Below are positions 5,818 through 13,660 of a DNA stretch of 38,834 nt, piece after piece. The notes below the pieces were generated by a model. It was not told the origin of the DNA and did not search any database. It saw only the letters and a list, made by a program, of their open reading frames with translations. The DNA is from an uncultured Porphyromonadaceae bacterium (lineage in GTDB: Bacteria > Bacteroidota > Bacteroidia > Bacteroidales > Muribaculaceae). Location of the stretch: contig CABRGT010000010.1 in NCBI GenBank assembly GCA_902470475.1, positions 1-38,834 on the forward strand. The letters are read 5' to 3'. The position numbers and the translations under genes were made by a program. Every line of letters starts with the position of its first letter. Position 1 is the first letter of the stretch.

Positions 5818-7860
5818 TTGAGACTCTGCATCACCGAGAAACCGAGTGTGGCAGCTGACATAGCGCGGCTGCTCGGGGCCGACATGCGCCGCCAGGGCTA
5901 CTATGAGGGAGCCGGCTACTGCGTCACGTGGACCTACGGCCACCTTTGTACCCTCAAGGAACCGCACGACTATTGTGAGCGCTGGAAGCACTGGGGCCTC
6001 GGCGCCCTGCCCATGCTGCCCGAGCGCTTCGGCATCAAGCTTATCGACGACGAAGGTATCCGCCGCCAGTTCAAGGTCATCGAGACACTGGCCTCAACAG
6101 CCGACGAGATCATCAACTGCGGCGACGCCGGCCAGGAAGGCGAGCTGATCCAGCGCTGGGTCATGCAGAAGGCCTCGGTGCACTGTCCGGTGAGCCGTCT
6201 GTGGATTTCGTCGATGACGGATCAGGCCATCCGCGAGGGTTTCGCTTCCCTCGAGCCGCAGAAAAAATACGACAACCTGTATCTGGCCGGACTGTCGCGT
6301 GCAATCGGCGACTGGATACTGGGCATGAATGCCACGCGCCTCTACACCATGAAGTACGGCGCCCGCGGGCAGGTGCTCTCGATCGGGCGTGTGCAGACTC
6401 CGACGCTGGCCATGATCGTCAGGCGGCATTTCGAGATCGAGAATTTCGTGCCGAAGGACACTTTCGAAGTGCATACTGCCTACCGCGGCGTTGACTTCAC
6501 CTCGTCTGAACGCTTCGACACGCCTGAACCGGCCGAGGAACTCTGCCGCCGTCTGTCATCCTCACCCCTGCGGGTCGACAACGTCACAGCCCGGCAGGTG
6601 CGCGAGGCGCCTCCGCGGCTGTTCGACCTCACCTCGCTGCAGGTCGAGTGCAACCGCCGCTGGGGATGGACCGCCGACGACTCGCTCAGGCTCATACAGA
6701 CTCTCTACGAGAAGAAGGTGACGACATATCCGCGCGTCGACACGACCTATCTTCCCGACGACGTCTACGCCAAGGTGCCGGATATACTGCGGCGAATGAC
6801 GCCATATGCCGACAAGACCGCGCAACTGCTTGCCGGGCGCCTGCCCAAGAGCAAGAAGGTGTTCGACAACTCCAAGGTGACCGACCACCATGCCATCATA
6901 CCCACCGGCGAGGCCCCCGACCGTCTCGGCGGCGACGAGAAGCTTATGTATCATCTGATAGCCACCCGCTTCATCGCCGCATTCTATCCCGACTGTCTGG
7001 CGCGCCAGACTACCGTCGACGCATCCGTGGACGGCACCGCCTTCAAGGCCACCGGCAAGGTGATCACCGATCCGGGCTGGCGAGTCCTCTATCCCGCCAA
7101 AAAAGGAGAGCAGGGTGCCGACGACAAGGCCGACGAACAGATGCCGGAGCTGCCGCCCATGACGGCCGGCGAAAGCGGCCCCCACGAGCCTAAAGTCGTG
7201 AAAAAGACGTCGACGGCCCCAAAACCGTACACCGAAGGCACGCTGTTGCGGGCCATGGAGACGGCCGGCCGTTCGATCGACGACGAGGAACTGCGCGAGG
7301 CCATGAAGGAAAACGGCATCGGCCGCCCTTCGACACGTGCGGCCATCATCGAGACCCTGTTCAAGCGCCGCTATATCGAGCGGCGCCGCAAGAGCATCGT
7401 GGCCACACAGGCGGGCATCGACCTGATCAATATCATCAACGAGGACCTGATAAAGAGTCCGCGTCTGACCGGCATGTGGGAAAACAAGCTGCGCCGCATC
7501 GAGCGCGGCGACTTTTCGGCGGCTACATTCGTGGCCGAACTCAAAGAGATGATCACGGCGATAGTGCACGATGTGCTCAGCGACAACTCGCAGCGGCGCA
7601 TCGCCTCGGTACCCGACAGTCCGGCGCCGGCCGGGGGTGCCGCAGCCGAAAAGCCCGCGCGCAAGCGGGCCAAGCCTGTCCGGAAGCTTGAGCAGGTAGT
7701 GTGTCCGGTCTGCGGAAAGGGCCATCTGATCAAGGGGCGTACGGCCTACGGGTGCTCGGAGTATGCCGCAGGATGCGGATTCCGCCTGATGTTTACCGAC
7801 TGCCCGGCCGACGCGACACCGGCGGCTGTGGCCAAAGCTGTAAAGAAGATAAAGTCATGA
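5818..7860 (+). CDS. topB: DNA topoisomerase III (type IA)
   Basis: 680 residues from a TTG start; the frame is open further upstream only by overlapping mazG, and the family begins exactly here (MRLCITEKPSVA). TOPRIM domain: E7 and GDAGQEGEL with D103, E107 and E109; the middle acidic position is Gly, as in many TopB proteins of this branch. The active-site tyrosine is Y304 in TTYPRVDTTYLP. The gate region continues to about residue 600 (IGRPSTRAAII is the conserved C-terminal core motif), followed by a basic linker and one zinc ribbon with C629, C632, C646 and C653. It decatenates and relaxes single-stranded or negatively supercoiled DNA. ATGA overlap with the next small gene. Confidence 0.95.
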   Translation: MRLCITEKPSVAADIARLLGADMRRQGYYEGAGYCVTWTYGHLCTLKEPHDYCERWKHWGLGALPMLPERFGIKLIDDEGIRRQFKVIETLASTADEIINCGDAGQEGELIQRWVMQKASVHCPVSRLWISSMTDQAIREGFASLEPQKKYDNLYLAGLSRAIGDWILGMNATRLYTMKYGARGQVLSIGRVQTPTLAMIVRRHFEIENFVPKDTFEVHTAYRGVDFTSSERFDTPEPAEELCRRLSSSPLRVDNVTARQVREAPPRLFDLTSLQVECNRRWGWTADDSLRLIQTLYEKKVTTYPRVDTTYLPDDVYAKVPDILRRMTPYADKTAQLLAGRLPKSKKVFDNSKVTDHHAIIPTGEAPDRLGGDEKLMYHLIATRFIAAFYPDCLARQTTVDASVDGTAFKATGKVITDPGWRVLYPAKKGEQGADDKADEQMPELPPMTAGESGPHEPKVVKKTSTAPKPYTEGTLLRAMETAGRSIDDEELREAMKENGIGRPSTRAAIIETLFKRRYIERRRKSIVATQAGIDLINIINEDLIKSPRLTGMWENKLRRIERGDFSAATFVAELKEMITAIVHDVLSDNSQRRIASVPDSPAPAGGAAAEKPARKRAKPVRKLEQVVCPVCGKGHLIKGRTAYGCSEYAAGCGFRLMFTDCPADATPAAVAKAVKKIKS

Positions 7861-8027
7861 ACGAAACCTTACAGACCGTCATTGTGGCAATCATTGTCGT
7901 CGCGGCCGGCATACTTCTGTACCGCGCCCTGCGCCGTCCGTCGGGCGGCTGCGACGATGCCTCGGGATCTGATTCCGGCTGCGGCTCATGCCCTCTGAGC
8001 GACCGCTGCAACAAGCGCAAAAAATAA
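7857..8027 (+). CDS. Small Cys-rich single-pass membrane protein (FeoB-associated type)
   Basis: 56 residues: a short N-terminus, one transmembrane helix (about residues 7-23), then a Gly/Cys/Ser tail with five cysteines (GGC, GCGSC, RCNK) and a Lys-rich end. This is the pattern of the FeoB-associated Cys-rich membrane proteins, normally encoded beside feoB and thought to help ferrous iron uptake. No feoA or feoB is in the window; here the gene overlaps topB by ATGA and ends the operon. The tail could bind iron or another metal, but this is inferred from the cysteines. The stop codon lies inside the terminator stem. Confidence 0.7.
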   Translation: MNETLQTVIVAIIVVAAGILLYRALRRPSGGCDDASGSDSGCGSCPLSDRCNKRKK

Positions 8028-8052
8028 TCCGCGCCGGATTCGCGCGGATTAT
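8024..8052. terminator. Hairpin terminator between convergent genes
   Basis: Perfect 11-bp stem ATAATCCGCGC / GCGCGGATTAT (8024-8034 with 8042-8052) and a 7-base loop. It starts within the last codons of the Cys-rich protein gene and lies between that gene and the convergent aminotransferase, so it can serve both strands. The plus-strand T-run is short (CCCTTTTG). Confidence 0.75.
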
Positions 8053-8089
8053 AGTCCCTTTTGTGCTTATATAGCCGATATGGAATTAA

Positions 8090-9292
8090 TCAGCGGAGAG
8101 CCTCGACGGCGGCGCGGATACGGCACAGAGCCTCGCGCAGGTTGTCGTCGGATGTGGCGTAGCTCAGGCGGATGTAGCCCGGAGCGCCGAATGCGGCGCC
8201 GTCGACCGTGGCTACATGGCCGTGCATGAGCAGATACATGGCCAGGTCGCCCGATGTGGCGATTTCCTGTCCGTCGGGGGTGTGGCGACCGATCAGAGCT
8301 GACACTTCGGGGAACAGGTAGAAGGCTCCCTGCGGCACGTTGACTCTGAATCCGGGGATTTCGCGGGCCATGTCCACTACCAGGTCGCGGCGGCGGCGGA
8401 AAGCGGCGCACATGTCGGAGACACATTGCTGGGAGCCTGTGTAGGCTGCTTCGGCGGCTTTCTGTGCGATCGACGAGGCGCCCGAGGTGTACTGACCCTG
8501 AAGCTTCGATACAGCCTTGGCGAGCGTGACCGGGCATGCGCAGTAGCCGATGCGCCAGCCGGTCATGGCATAGGCTTTCGACACGCCGTTGATGATGACG
8601 GTGCGGTCGGCGATCTGCGGGAACGAGCCCAGCGACGTGAAGGTGCCCGTGTAGTTGATATGTTCGTATATCTCGTCGGCCACGACTATGATGTCGGGGT
8701 GGCGTACGATGACTTCGACAAGGGCGGCAAGCTCGTCGGCGGTGTATACGCTTCCGGTCGGGTTGGATGGCGAGCACAGCAGAATCATGCGCGTGCGGGG
8801 GGTGATGGCTTCCTCGAGCCGTGCGGGGGTGATCTTGAAGTCGCTGTCAATGCCCGAGGGGACACATACGGCTTTGCCTTCAGCCAGCTTCACCATCTCG
8901 ACGTAGCTTACCCATGCCGGGGTGGGGATGATCACCTCGTCGCCGGGATTGACGGCGGTAAGGATCACGTTGCACAGTGCCTGCTTGGCACCGTTCGACA
9001 CCACGATCTGTTCGGGGGCGAAAGTCAGCCCGTTCTCGCGGCTGAGCTTGTCGCTGATAGCCTTGCGCAGCGACATGTAGCCCGGTACGGGCGAATAGAA
9101 CGAGTAGTTTTCGGCAATGGCGCGGCAGGCGGCTTCCTTTATATGGTCGGGCGTGTTGAAATCGGGTTCGCCGACCGAAAGGTTGATTACATCGATGCCT
9201 TGGGCGCGCAGTTCGGCGCTTTTCTGCGACATGGCGAGCGTCTGCGATGTGGCGAGCGCTTTAACACGTTGAGAGATAAAGTCCATAGTCAA
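8090..9292 (-). CDS. Pyridoxal-phosphate aminotransferase, class I (aspartate aminotransferase-like)
   Basis: 400 residues, the standard length of fold-type I aminotransferases of the AspC/AspB subgroup. Recognisable: LSVGEPDFNTP (39-49), SNPTG (176-180, N177), ADEIYEH (205-211, D206 and Y209), the PLP lysine K239 in INGVSKAYAMTGWRIGY, and a C-terminal IRLSYATS with the carboxylate-binding arginine. It should move amino groups between aspartate (or another amino acid) and 2-oxoglutarate; exact substrate range cannot be read from sequence. ATG at 9292 or the second Met at 9286 could start it. Single-gene unit, convergent with the topB operon and divergent from DUF4836. Confidence 0.92.
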   Translation of the reverse strand: MTMDFISQRVKALATSQTLAMSQKSAELRAQGIDVINLSVGEPDFNTPDHIKEAACRAIAENYSFYSPVPGYMSLRKAISDKLSRENGLTFAPEQIVVSNGAKQALCNVILTAVNPGDEVIIPTPAWVSYVEMVKLAEGKAVCVPSGIDSDFKITPARLEEAITPRTRMILLCSPSNPTGSVYTADELAALVEVIVRHPDIIVVADEIYEHINYTGTFTSLGSFPQIADRTVIINGVSKAYAMTGWRIGYCACPVTLAKAVSKLQGQYTSGASSIAQKAAEAAYTGSQQCVSDMCAAFRRRRDLVVDMAREIPGFRVNVPQGAFYLFPEVSALIGRHTPDGQEIATSGDLAMYLLMHGHVATVDGAAFGAPGYIRLSYATSDDNLREALCRIRAAVEALR

Positions 9293-9310
9293 TAAGTCTG
9301 AAATTTAAGG

Positions 9311-9318
9311 CAAAGTTA
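9311..9318 (-). promoter_or_regulatory. -7 element of the aminotransferase promoter
   Basis: Minus-strand TAACTTTG, 18 bases before the ATG. No clear TTTG is found 19-21 bases upstream, so the -33 is weak. Confidence 0.6.
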
Positions 9319-9338
9319 CTATTTTTTTGCGGATATAT

Positions 9339-9369
9339 GTTGCCAATCAGAAATAATTACCTAACTTTG
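9339..9369 (+). promoter_or_regulatory. Promoter of the DUF4836/ABC transporter genes
   Basis: GTTG (9339-9342), 19-base spacer, TAACTTTG (9362-9369). The leader is about 35 bases, longer than for most genes here. Confidence 0.65.
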
Positions 9370-9409
9370 CCAGCAAACCATACAGAATAAACCATTTAAT
9401 AAAGCAAAT

Positions 9410-10831
9410 ATGAAAAAAATCTGCAATCTTTTGTTCTCTGCCGTGGTGGCGCTGCTGCTATTCGGCGTGACATCGTGTTCTGACAGCAAGACCAAGGAAC
9501 TTCTGTCGGTAGCCGGTGACGATGCCGTGGCCGTGGTGATGATCAATCCCGTCCAGGTGCTTAAATCTTTGGACGCAACCTTTGAGAACGGCCAGGTGAC
9601 ACTGCCTTCGTCTCTGAAAAAACTTGCAGGCGATGATGTGAAGCAAATCTCGAAACTGCGCGGCATCGACTACGAGCGCGTGATGTTCGTGGCCTATGAC
9701 AAGTCGCCCGGCGAGATGTTCGCCGTACTGATCAAAGACGGAGCTGAAGTGGAATCGTCGCTCAAGAAGTTCGGTATGAAAAAGAAGAGCATCGGCGACA
9801 AGGCTGTATTTCTCGAGGACAGCGAATACGGCGGACCGGTGGCTTTCGCCGAGGGCAACGTGCTTGTCTATATTTCCTATATGTCATACGACAGCGAATA
9901 TGAAGGCGGTCTGAAAAAGAGAATCAACAAGCTGCTCGACCGCATGGCCGAGCCTTTGGCCGACTGGAAAGTGTCCGCGCTGCAGAGCCGCAGCTCCAAG
10001 ACCATGTACGGTGTGGTCGTGTCGCCGGTGAAAAAGATTGACCTCGCCATGGCCTATTCCGTTGAGCTCGACGGTGCAAAGGCCCGTTTCGAAGGCAAGG
10101 TTATGAATACATCGGGCAAGGAAATCGACCTTTCGTCGGAATTTCCCGTTGAACTCGCTCCAATCGGCAATCTTGCCCGCCACATAAGCGACAATGACAA
10201 CATGGCGTTCGCTTTCGGCGGCCTCAAGGACATGAGCGTGCTCAAGGCGCTCGATAAGTACGGCGAGGCCTGGATGTTGCGCAGTATCGACAGCAATCTG
10301 CGCGGTCTGCCGTTCGATTCGGAAGATATTCTCAAGGCTCTCAACGGCGGCTTCTTCTTTACGGTAAACCTCGAAAATCCGGCAAAGCAACCCAGAAATC
10401 TCAAGGGAATCACCGGCGCGATGGGTGTCTCCACCCTTGACGGCCGCGGCGAGAAGCTGCTCAGGAACCTGAAGAGCCTTGCAAAGGAAGCGGGTCAGAA
10501 AGTCACAGACGACGGCGACGGCTTCGAGGTAAAGGTTCCTGATATGGGCAATATCAGGTTCGGTGTCGACGGCGAATGCCTCTTTATGGCCACGGCCGAA
10601 AAATCGCCCAACTCGACCATGGGCAGCAAGGACGACTGGTATGCCTTCGCTGCTGTCAACCTGCCTGCCAATAACTTTGGTTTCAAGGAACTGGGTATCA
10701 AGTTTGGCGTCAAGGCCAATGCCCACATTTCCAAGGATGAGATCGAAGCCGAGATCGAACTTACCGACACTGACAAGCCATTTCTGCTCACGCTGGTCGA
10801 GGCCGGCGTCAAGATGCAGAATCGCTTCTGA
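9410..10831 (+). CDS. DUF4836 family lipoprotein
   Basis: 473 residues with a lipoprotein signal: hydrophobic run, then FGVTSC with the lipidated cysteine at residue 23 (CSDSKTKE). The remainder is a DUF4836 protein, a Bacteroidetes family of unknown function with alternating beta strands and helices; the opening LLSVAGDDAVAVVMINPVQVLKSL and the late FAAVNLPANNFGFK are typical. The Ser/Asp tail after the cysteine gives no firm hint of inner or outer membrane. Only 14 bases separate its stop from the ABC ATPase start, so it is likely cotranscribed with the ABC pair, which may work on the envelope. Codon use matches its neighbours. Confidence 0.85.
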   Translation: MKKICNLLFSAVVALLLFGVTSCSDSKTKELLSVAGDDAVAVVMINPVQVLKSLDATFENGQVTLPSSLKKLAGDDVKQISKLRGIDYERVMFVAYDKSPGEMFAVLIKDGAEVESSLKKFGMKKKSIGDKAVFLEDSEYGGPVAFAEGNVLVYISYMSYDSEYEGGLKKRINKLLDRMAEPLADWKVSALQSRSSKTMYGVVVSPVKKIDLAMAYSVELDGAKARFEGKVMNTSGKEIDLSSEFPVELAPIGNLARHISDNDNMAFAFGGLKDMSVLKALDKYGEAWMLRSIDSNLRGLPFDSEDILKALNGGFFFTVNLENPAKQPRNLKGITGAMGVSTLDGRGEKLLRNLKSLAKEAGQKVTDDGDGFEVKVPDMGNIRFGVDGECLFMATAEKSPNSTMGSKDDWYAFAAVNLPANNFGFKELGIKFGVKANAHISKDEIEAEIELTDTDKPFLLTLVEAGVKMQNRF

Positions 10832-10845
10832 AATCTCGTAGCCAG

Positions 10846-11526
10846 TTGAAAGATACTATAACTCAAATCAATGAAATCAGATTACGCGGGGTTTTGCCCC
10901 GCGTATTTGATGATAAGGCCGGCCGCGAGCGATTTGCCTCGTCGCAGGTGATGCTGGCCGATGTCACATTGTGCCGCGGGCGCGTCTATTGTCTCAACGC
11001 CCAGTCGGGTACGGGCAAGACGTCGCTGTGCAGTTTCATATACGGAAGCCGTCACGACTACTGCGGTACAATCAGTTTCGACTCCACCGATGTCAGCACT
11101 CTGAGTGTCAACGACTGGTGCGAGGTGCGCCGCCGTCATCTGGCATATCTGCCCCAGGAGCTCGACATATTCGACGAACTGACGGCCATGGACAATATAC
11201 GGCTCAAAAACCGCCTTACCGGCTGCAAGACCGAGGCCGAGATCATCGATATGTTCCGCTGCCTCGGCATAGAGAATCTGCTTGACCGTCCGGCTGGCCG
11301 CATGTCTGTCGGGCAGAAGCAGCGCGTGGCTATCGTGCGTGCTTTGTGTCAGCCCTACGATTTCATTCTGCTCGACGAGCCGGTGAGCCATCTCGACGCC
11401 TATAATAACGAGCAGTGCGCCCGCATGATCATGGCGGATGCCGCCCGCCAGGGTGCCGGCGTGATATTCACCTCGGTAGGCAATCCGCTGTCGGTCGATG
11501 CCCCTGTAATACCACTGACGCTATGA
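10846..11526 (+). CDS. ABC transporter ATP-binding protein with atypical motifs
   Basis: 226 residues from a TTG at 10846. No in-frame ATG occurs before 10950, and the homologous region begins near residue 10 (IRLRGVLPRVF), so TTG is the best start. Walker A is AQSGTGKT (52-59), with Ala in place of the first Gly; Q-loop Q104 (LPQE); signature MSVGQ (153-157) instead of LSGGQ; Walker B ILLDE (174-178); D-loop SHLD. The switch position, normally His, reads TSVG (Val211), so hydrolysis may be slow or altered. The ATGA overlap with the following permease gene shows that the two form one transporter of the FtsE/LolD (MacB-like) type. Substrate unknown; a role in lipoprotein or envelope mechanics is possible. 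Confidence 0.88.
   Translation: MKDTITQINEIRLRGVLPRVFDDKAGRERFASSQVMLADVTLCRGRVYCLNAQSGTGKTSLCSFIYGSRHDYCGTISFDSTDVSTLSVNDWCEVRRRHLAYLPQELDIFDELTAMDNIRLKNRLTGCKTEAEIIDMFRCLGIENLLDRPAGRMSVGQKQRVAIVRALCQPYDFILLDEPVSHLDAYNNEQCARMIMADAARQGAGVIFTSVGNPLSVDAPVIPLTL
10883..10905 (+). other. GC-rich hairpin inside the first codons of the ABC ATPase gene
   Basis: Perfect 9-bp inverted repeat TACGCGGGG / CCCCGCGTA with a TTTTG loop, followed by TTTGATG. It begins 37 bases after the TTG start and looks like a terminator stem with a poor T-tract, inside a frame that is clearly coding. It may attenuate transcription from DUF4836 or slow translation of the ABC gene. Confidence 0.6.
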
Positions 11527-12707
11527 TCTGGAAACTTCTCCGCAAAAATATAAGCCCGTGGCAGATCGGAGGCTACGCCGTGGCCACGTTCGTGGGACTG
11601 GTGATAGTCATGGCCGCCATTCAGTTCTATAACGACATCGGCCGCGCCCTTGCCGGCGGCAGTGACAGCGATGTGCAGCTTGTGTCGCCGCGCAATCTGG
11701 TGATATCCAAGCCGGTCGGACTATTTGATTCGTTCGGATCGTCCTCGACCGAATTCACCGCGGATGAAATCGACGAGATCCGCTCGCAGAGCTGGTGCGG
11801 CGACGTGTCGGCCTTTCAGGCATCCGATTTTGAAGTGTACGCGTCAGTCAGCATGGGCGGCAGGCACATGGCTACGGCTCTGTTTTTCGAATCAGTGCCC
11901 GACCGGCTGATCGACGGACAGATCGAAGGTTTCGAATTCGACTCCGTGAACCCCGAGATTCCCATTGTGCTGTCGAAGGACTATCTGACGCTCTACAACT
12001 TCGGCTTTGCGGCCAGCGGCCGCATGCCGATGATCAGCGAGAGCATCATATCGTCGGTTCCTCTGACGGTCAGTCTGAGCGGCGAGCGCGGCCGCGGCGT
12101 GTTGCCCGCCCGGATAGTCGGCTTCTCATCGTGGCTCAACACGATAGCTGTGCCGCAGGAGTTCATGGACTGGGCGCACAGGCATTTCGGTTCCGACGAG
12201 ATCAAGGCGCCGTCGCGGCTGATCGTGACGGTGGCTGATCCGACCGACCCGGCCGTACACCGTTTTTTCGAGGACCGAGACTACCAGATAGCCGGGCCGG
12301 AGGACGATCTCGGCCGCACGAGTTATCTGCTGAAACTTGTGACGACGTCGATCGCCGCCGTTGGAGGTATCATCACGCTGCTGGCGCTGTTCATACTGGT
12401 GCTTAGCCTTTTCCTGCTAATACAGAAGAATGGCCGCGCCATCCGCGGCCTGCTGCTGCTCGGTTACAGACCCTCGCAGGTGTCGGGCTGCTACATGCGT
12501 CTGGTGGCTGTGGTAAATATATCGGTCCTTGTCCTGGCAGCGGTAGCGATGCTGGCTGTCGAGCGGGTATGGACGCCGGCTGTCGGGGCTCTCGGTGCTA
12601 CTGTCACGTCGCCTCTTGCATCAGTCGCTGCCGGTGCCGCGCTCATAGCCGCGGTCACGGCGGTCAACTGTATGATCATACGCCGTCTTGTGCGCAGATA
12701 CTTCTGA
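11523..12707 (+). CDS. ABC transporter permease, FtsX/MacB-like
   Basis: 394 residues from the ATG that overlaps the ATPase stop; the longer open frame upstream is an overlap artefact. Topology is that of the FtsX-like superfamily: one N-terminal helix (about 17-35), a large extracytoplasmic domain of some 240 residues, then three C-terminal helices (about 278-304, 328-350 and 362-380) with the basic loop KNGRAIRGLLLLGYRPSQV between the second and third, the site that normally touches the ATPase. Such permeases move lipoproteins, peptides or drugs, or transmit force to periplasmic enzymes rather than transport. It forms one complex with the preceding ATPase; the DUF4836 lipoprotein is a candidate partner by position. 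Confidence 0.87.
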   Translation: MIWKLLRKNISPWQIGGYAVATFVGLVIVMAAIQFYNDIGRALAGGSDSDVQLVSPRNLVISKPVGLFDSFGSSSTEFTADEIDEIRSQSWCGDVSAFQASDFEVYASVSMGGRHMATALFFESVPDRLIDGQIEGFEFDSVNPEIPIVLSKDYLTLYNFGFAASGRMPMISESIISSVPLTVSLSGERGRGVLPARIVGFSSWLNTIAVPQEFMDWAHRHFGSDEIKAPSRLIVTVADPTDPAVHRFFEDRDYQIAGPEDDLGRTSYLLKLVTTSIAAVGGIITLLALFILVLSLFLLIQKNGRAIRGLLLLGYRPSQVSGCYMRLVAVVNISVLVLAAVAMLAVERVWTPAVGALGATVTSPLASVAAGAALIAAVTAVNCMIIRRLVRRYF

Positions 12708-12750
12708 ACCGGGCGTCCGGCTTGTTTCCGGAATGCTAAAAAATCAAAAA

Positions 12751-12785
12751 ACCGTCCAAAATGGCGGCCGAACGGTATTTTTTTT
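12751..12785 (+). terminator. Possible weak terminator after the ABC permease
   Basis: ACCGT (12751-12755) can pair with ACGGT (12772-12776), followed by a run of eight T after one A. The stem is only 5 bp, so this is a weak call; the T-run also lies directly before the next promoter element. Confidence 0.35.
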
Positions 12786-12786
12786 G

Positions 12787-12794
12787 TAATTTTG
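12787..12794 (+). promoter_or_regulatory. -7 element of the GT5-like/DUF4270 operon
   Basis: TAATTTTG, fitting TAnnTTTG, 59 bases before the ATG. No good -33 at the expected distance. Confidence 0.55.
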
Positions 12795-12853
12795 CAGAAT
12801 CAAAGCCCGTTACGGCCGCCGTTGGCTTTCAGGGTGAAAAATACAGTTAGCAG

Positions 12854-13657
12854 ATGGACGTCAACAAAGTGCTATACATCTCCCAGGAGATAACCCCGTA
12901 TCTGGCTCCTGATCCGCTGTCGACCTTCGGGCGCGATCTGCCTCAGAGCATCCAGGAGAACGGAATCGAAGTCAGAACCTTCATGCCCCGCTACGGCGCT
13001 ATCAACGAGCGCCGCAATCAGCTCCATGAAGTGATCCGCCTGTCGGGCCTCAATATCGTCATCGACGATACCGACCATCCGCTGATCATCAAGGTGGCGA
13101 CTCTGCAGCCCTCGCGAATGCAGGTGTACTTCATCGACAACGACGACTATTTCGAACGCCATGCCACAGAGCTGGAGACCGACACGCTGGCGCACGAGAA
13201 CGATGAGCGTACGATATTTTTCGTGCGCGGTGTCCTCGAGACTGCCCGCAAGTTGCGCTGGGTGCCTTCCGTGATTCATTGCACCGGCTGGATCACTGCT
13301 CTGGTTCCCATGTATCTGAAGACGGTGTATGCCGAGGATCCGGCATTCAGCAGCTCCAAAGTGGTGTTCTCGCTCTATGACCGTCCGCTGACGTCCGATT
13401 TCGATCCGCGCTTCATTGAAAAACTGCGAATGGACGGCTTCGGCGACGACGCTCTCGCTTCGTTAGGCGACGGTCCCGTGGGCCTCAAGGCGCTCAACCG
13501 CATAGCCATTGACTTTGCCGACGCAGTGGCTATAAGCTCCGCCGACGTCGATCCCGAAACAGTCGAATACGCCCGACGCAGCGGCAAGCCTCTGCTCGAA
13601 TTCGATGCCGCGGCCGATTATGCCAAGGCCTACGGCGATTTTTATCGTTCCCTGTAA
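12854..13657 (+). CDS. Glycogen/starch synthase-like N-terminal domain protein (probable pseudoenzyme)
   Basis: 267 residues matching only the N-terminal Rossmann half of GT5 glycogen synthase. KVLYISQEITPYL corresponds to the family's first strand, but the ADP-glucose motif KTGGLGDV is replaced by LSTFGRDL, and the C-terminal half with the nucleotide-sugar site is absent, so transferase activity is very unlikely. Later GT5 features remain (VRTFMPRYGAI, VIHCTGWITALVPMYLK). Stand-alone proteins of this size next to a DUF4270 gene are, as I recall, common in Bacteroidetes, which speaks against a recent truncation. Three bases separate it from DUF4270, so the two are cotranscribed. It may be a regulatory or binding protein; no function is established. 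Confidence 0.82.
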   Translation: MDVNKVLYISQEITPYLAPDPLSTFGRDLPQSIQENGIEVRTFMPRYGAINERRNQLHEVIRLSGLNIVIDDTDHPLIIKVATLQPSRMQVYFIDNDDYFERHATELETDTLAHENDERTIFFVRGVLETARKLRWVPSVIHCTGWITALVPMYLKTVYAEDPAFSSSKVVFSLYDRPLTSDFDPRFIEKLRMDGFGDDALASLGDGPVGLKALNRIAIDFADAVAISSADVDPETVEYARRSGKPLLEFDAAADYAKAYGDFYRSL

Positions 13658-13660
13658 CAA

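Noticed and set aside
6562..7725. A 387-codon minus-strand frame opposite topB
   Set aside because: Shadow of topB, whose active-site and zinc motifs fix the true frame.
11415..11522. A longer ABC permease start
   Set aside because: The additional codons overlap the ATPase gene in another frame; the ATGA junction at 11523 is the natural start.
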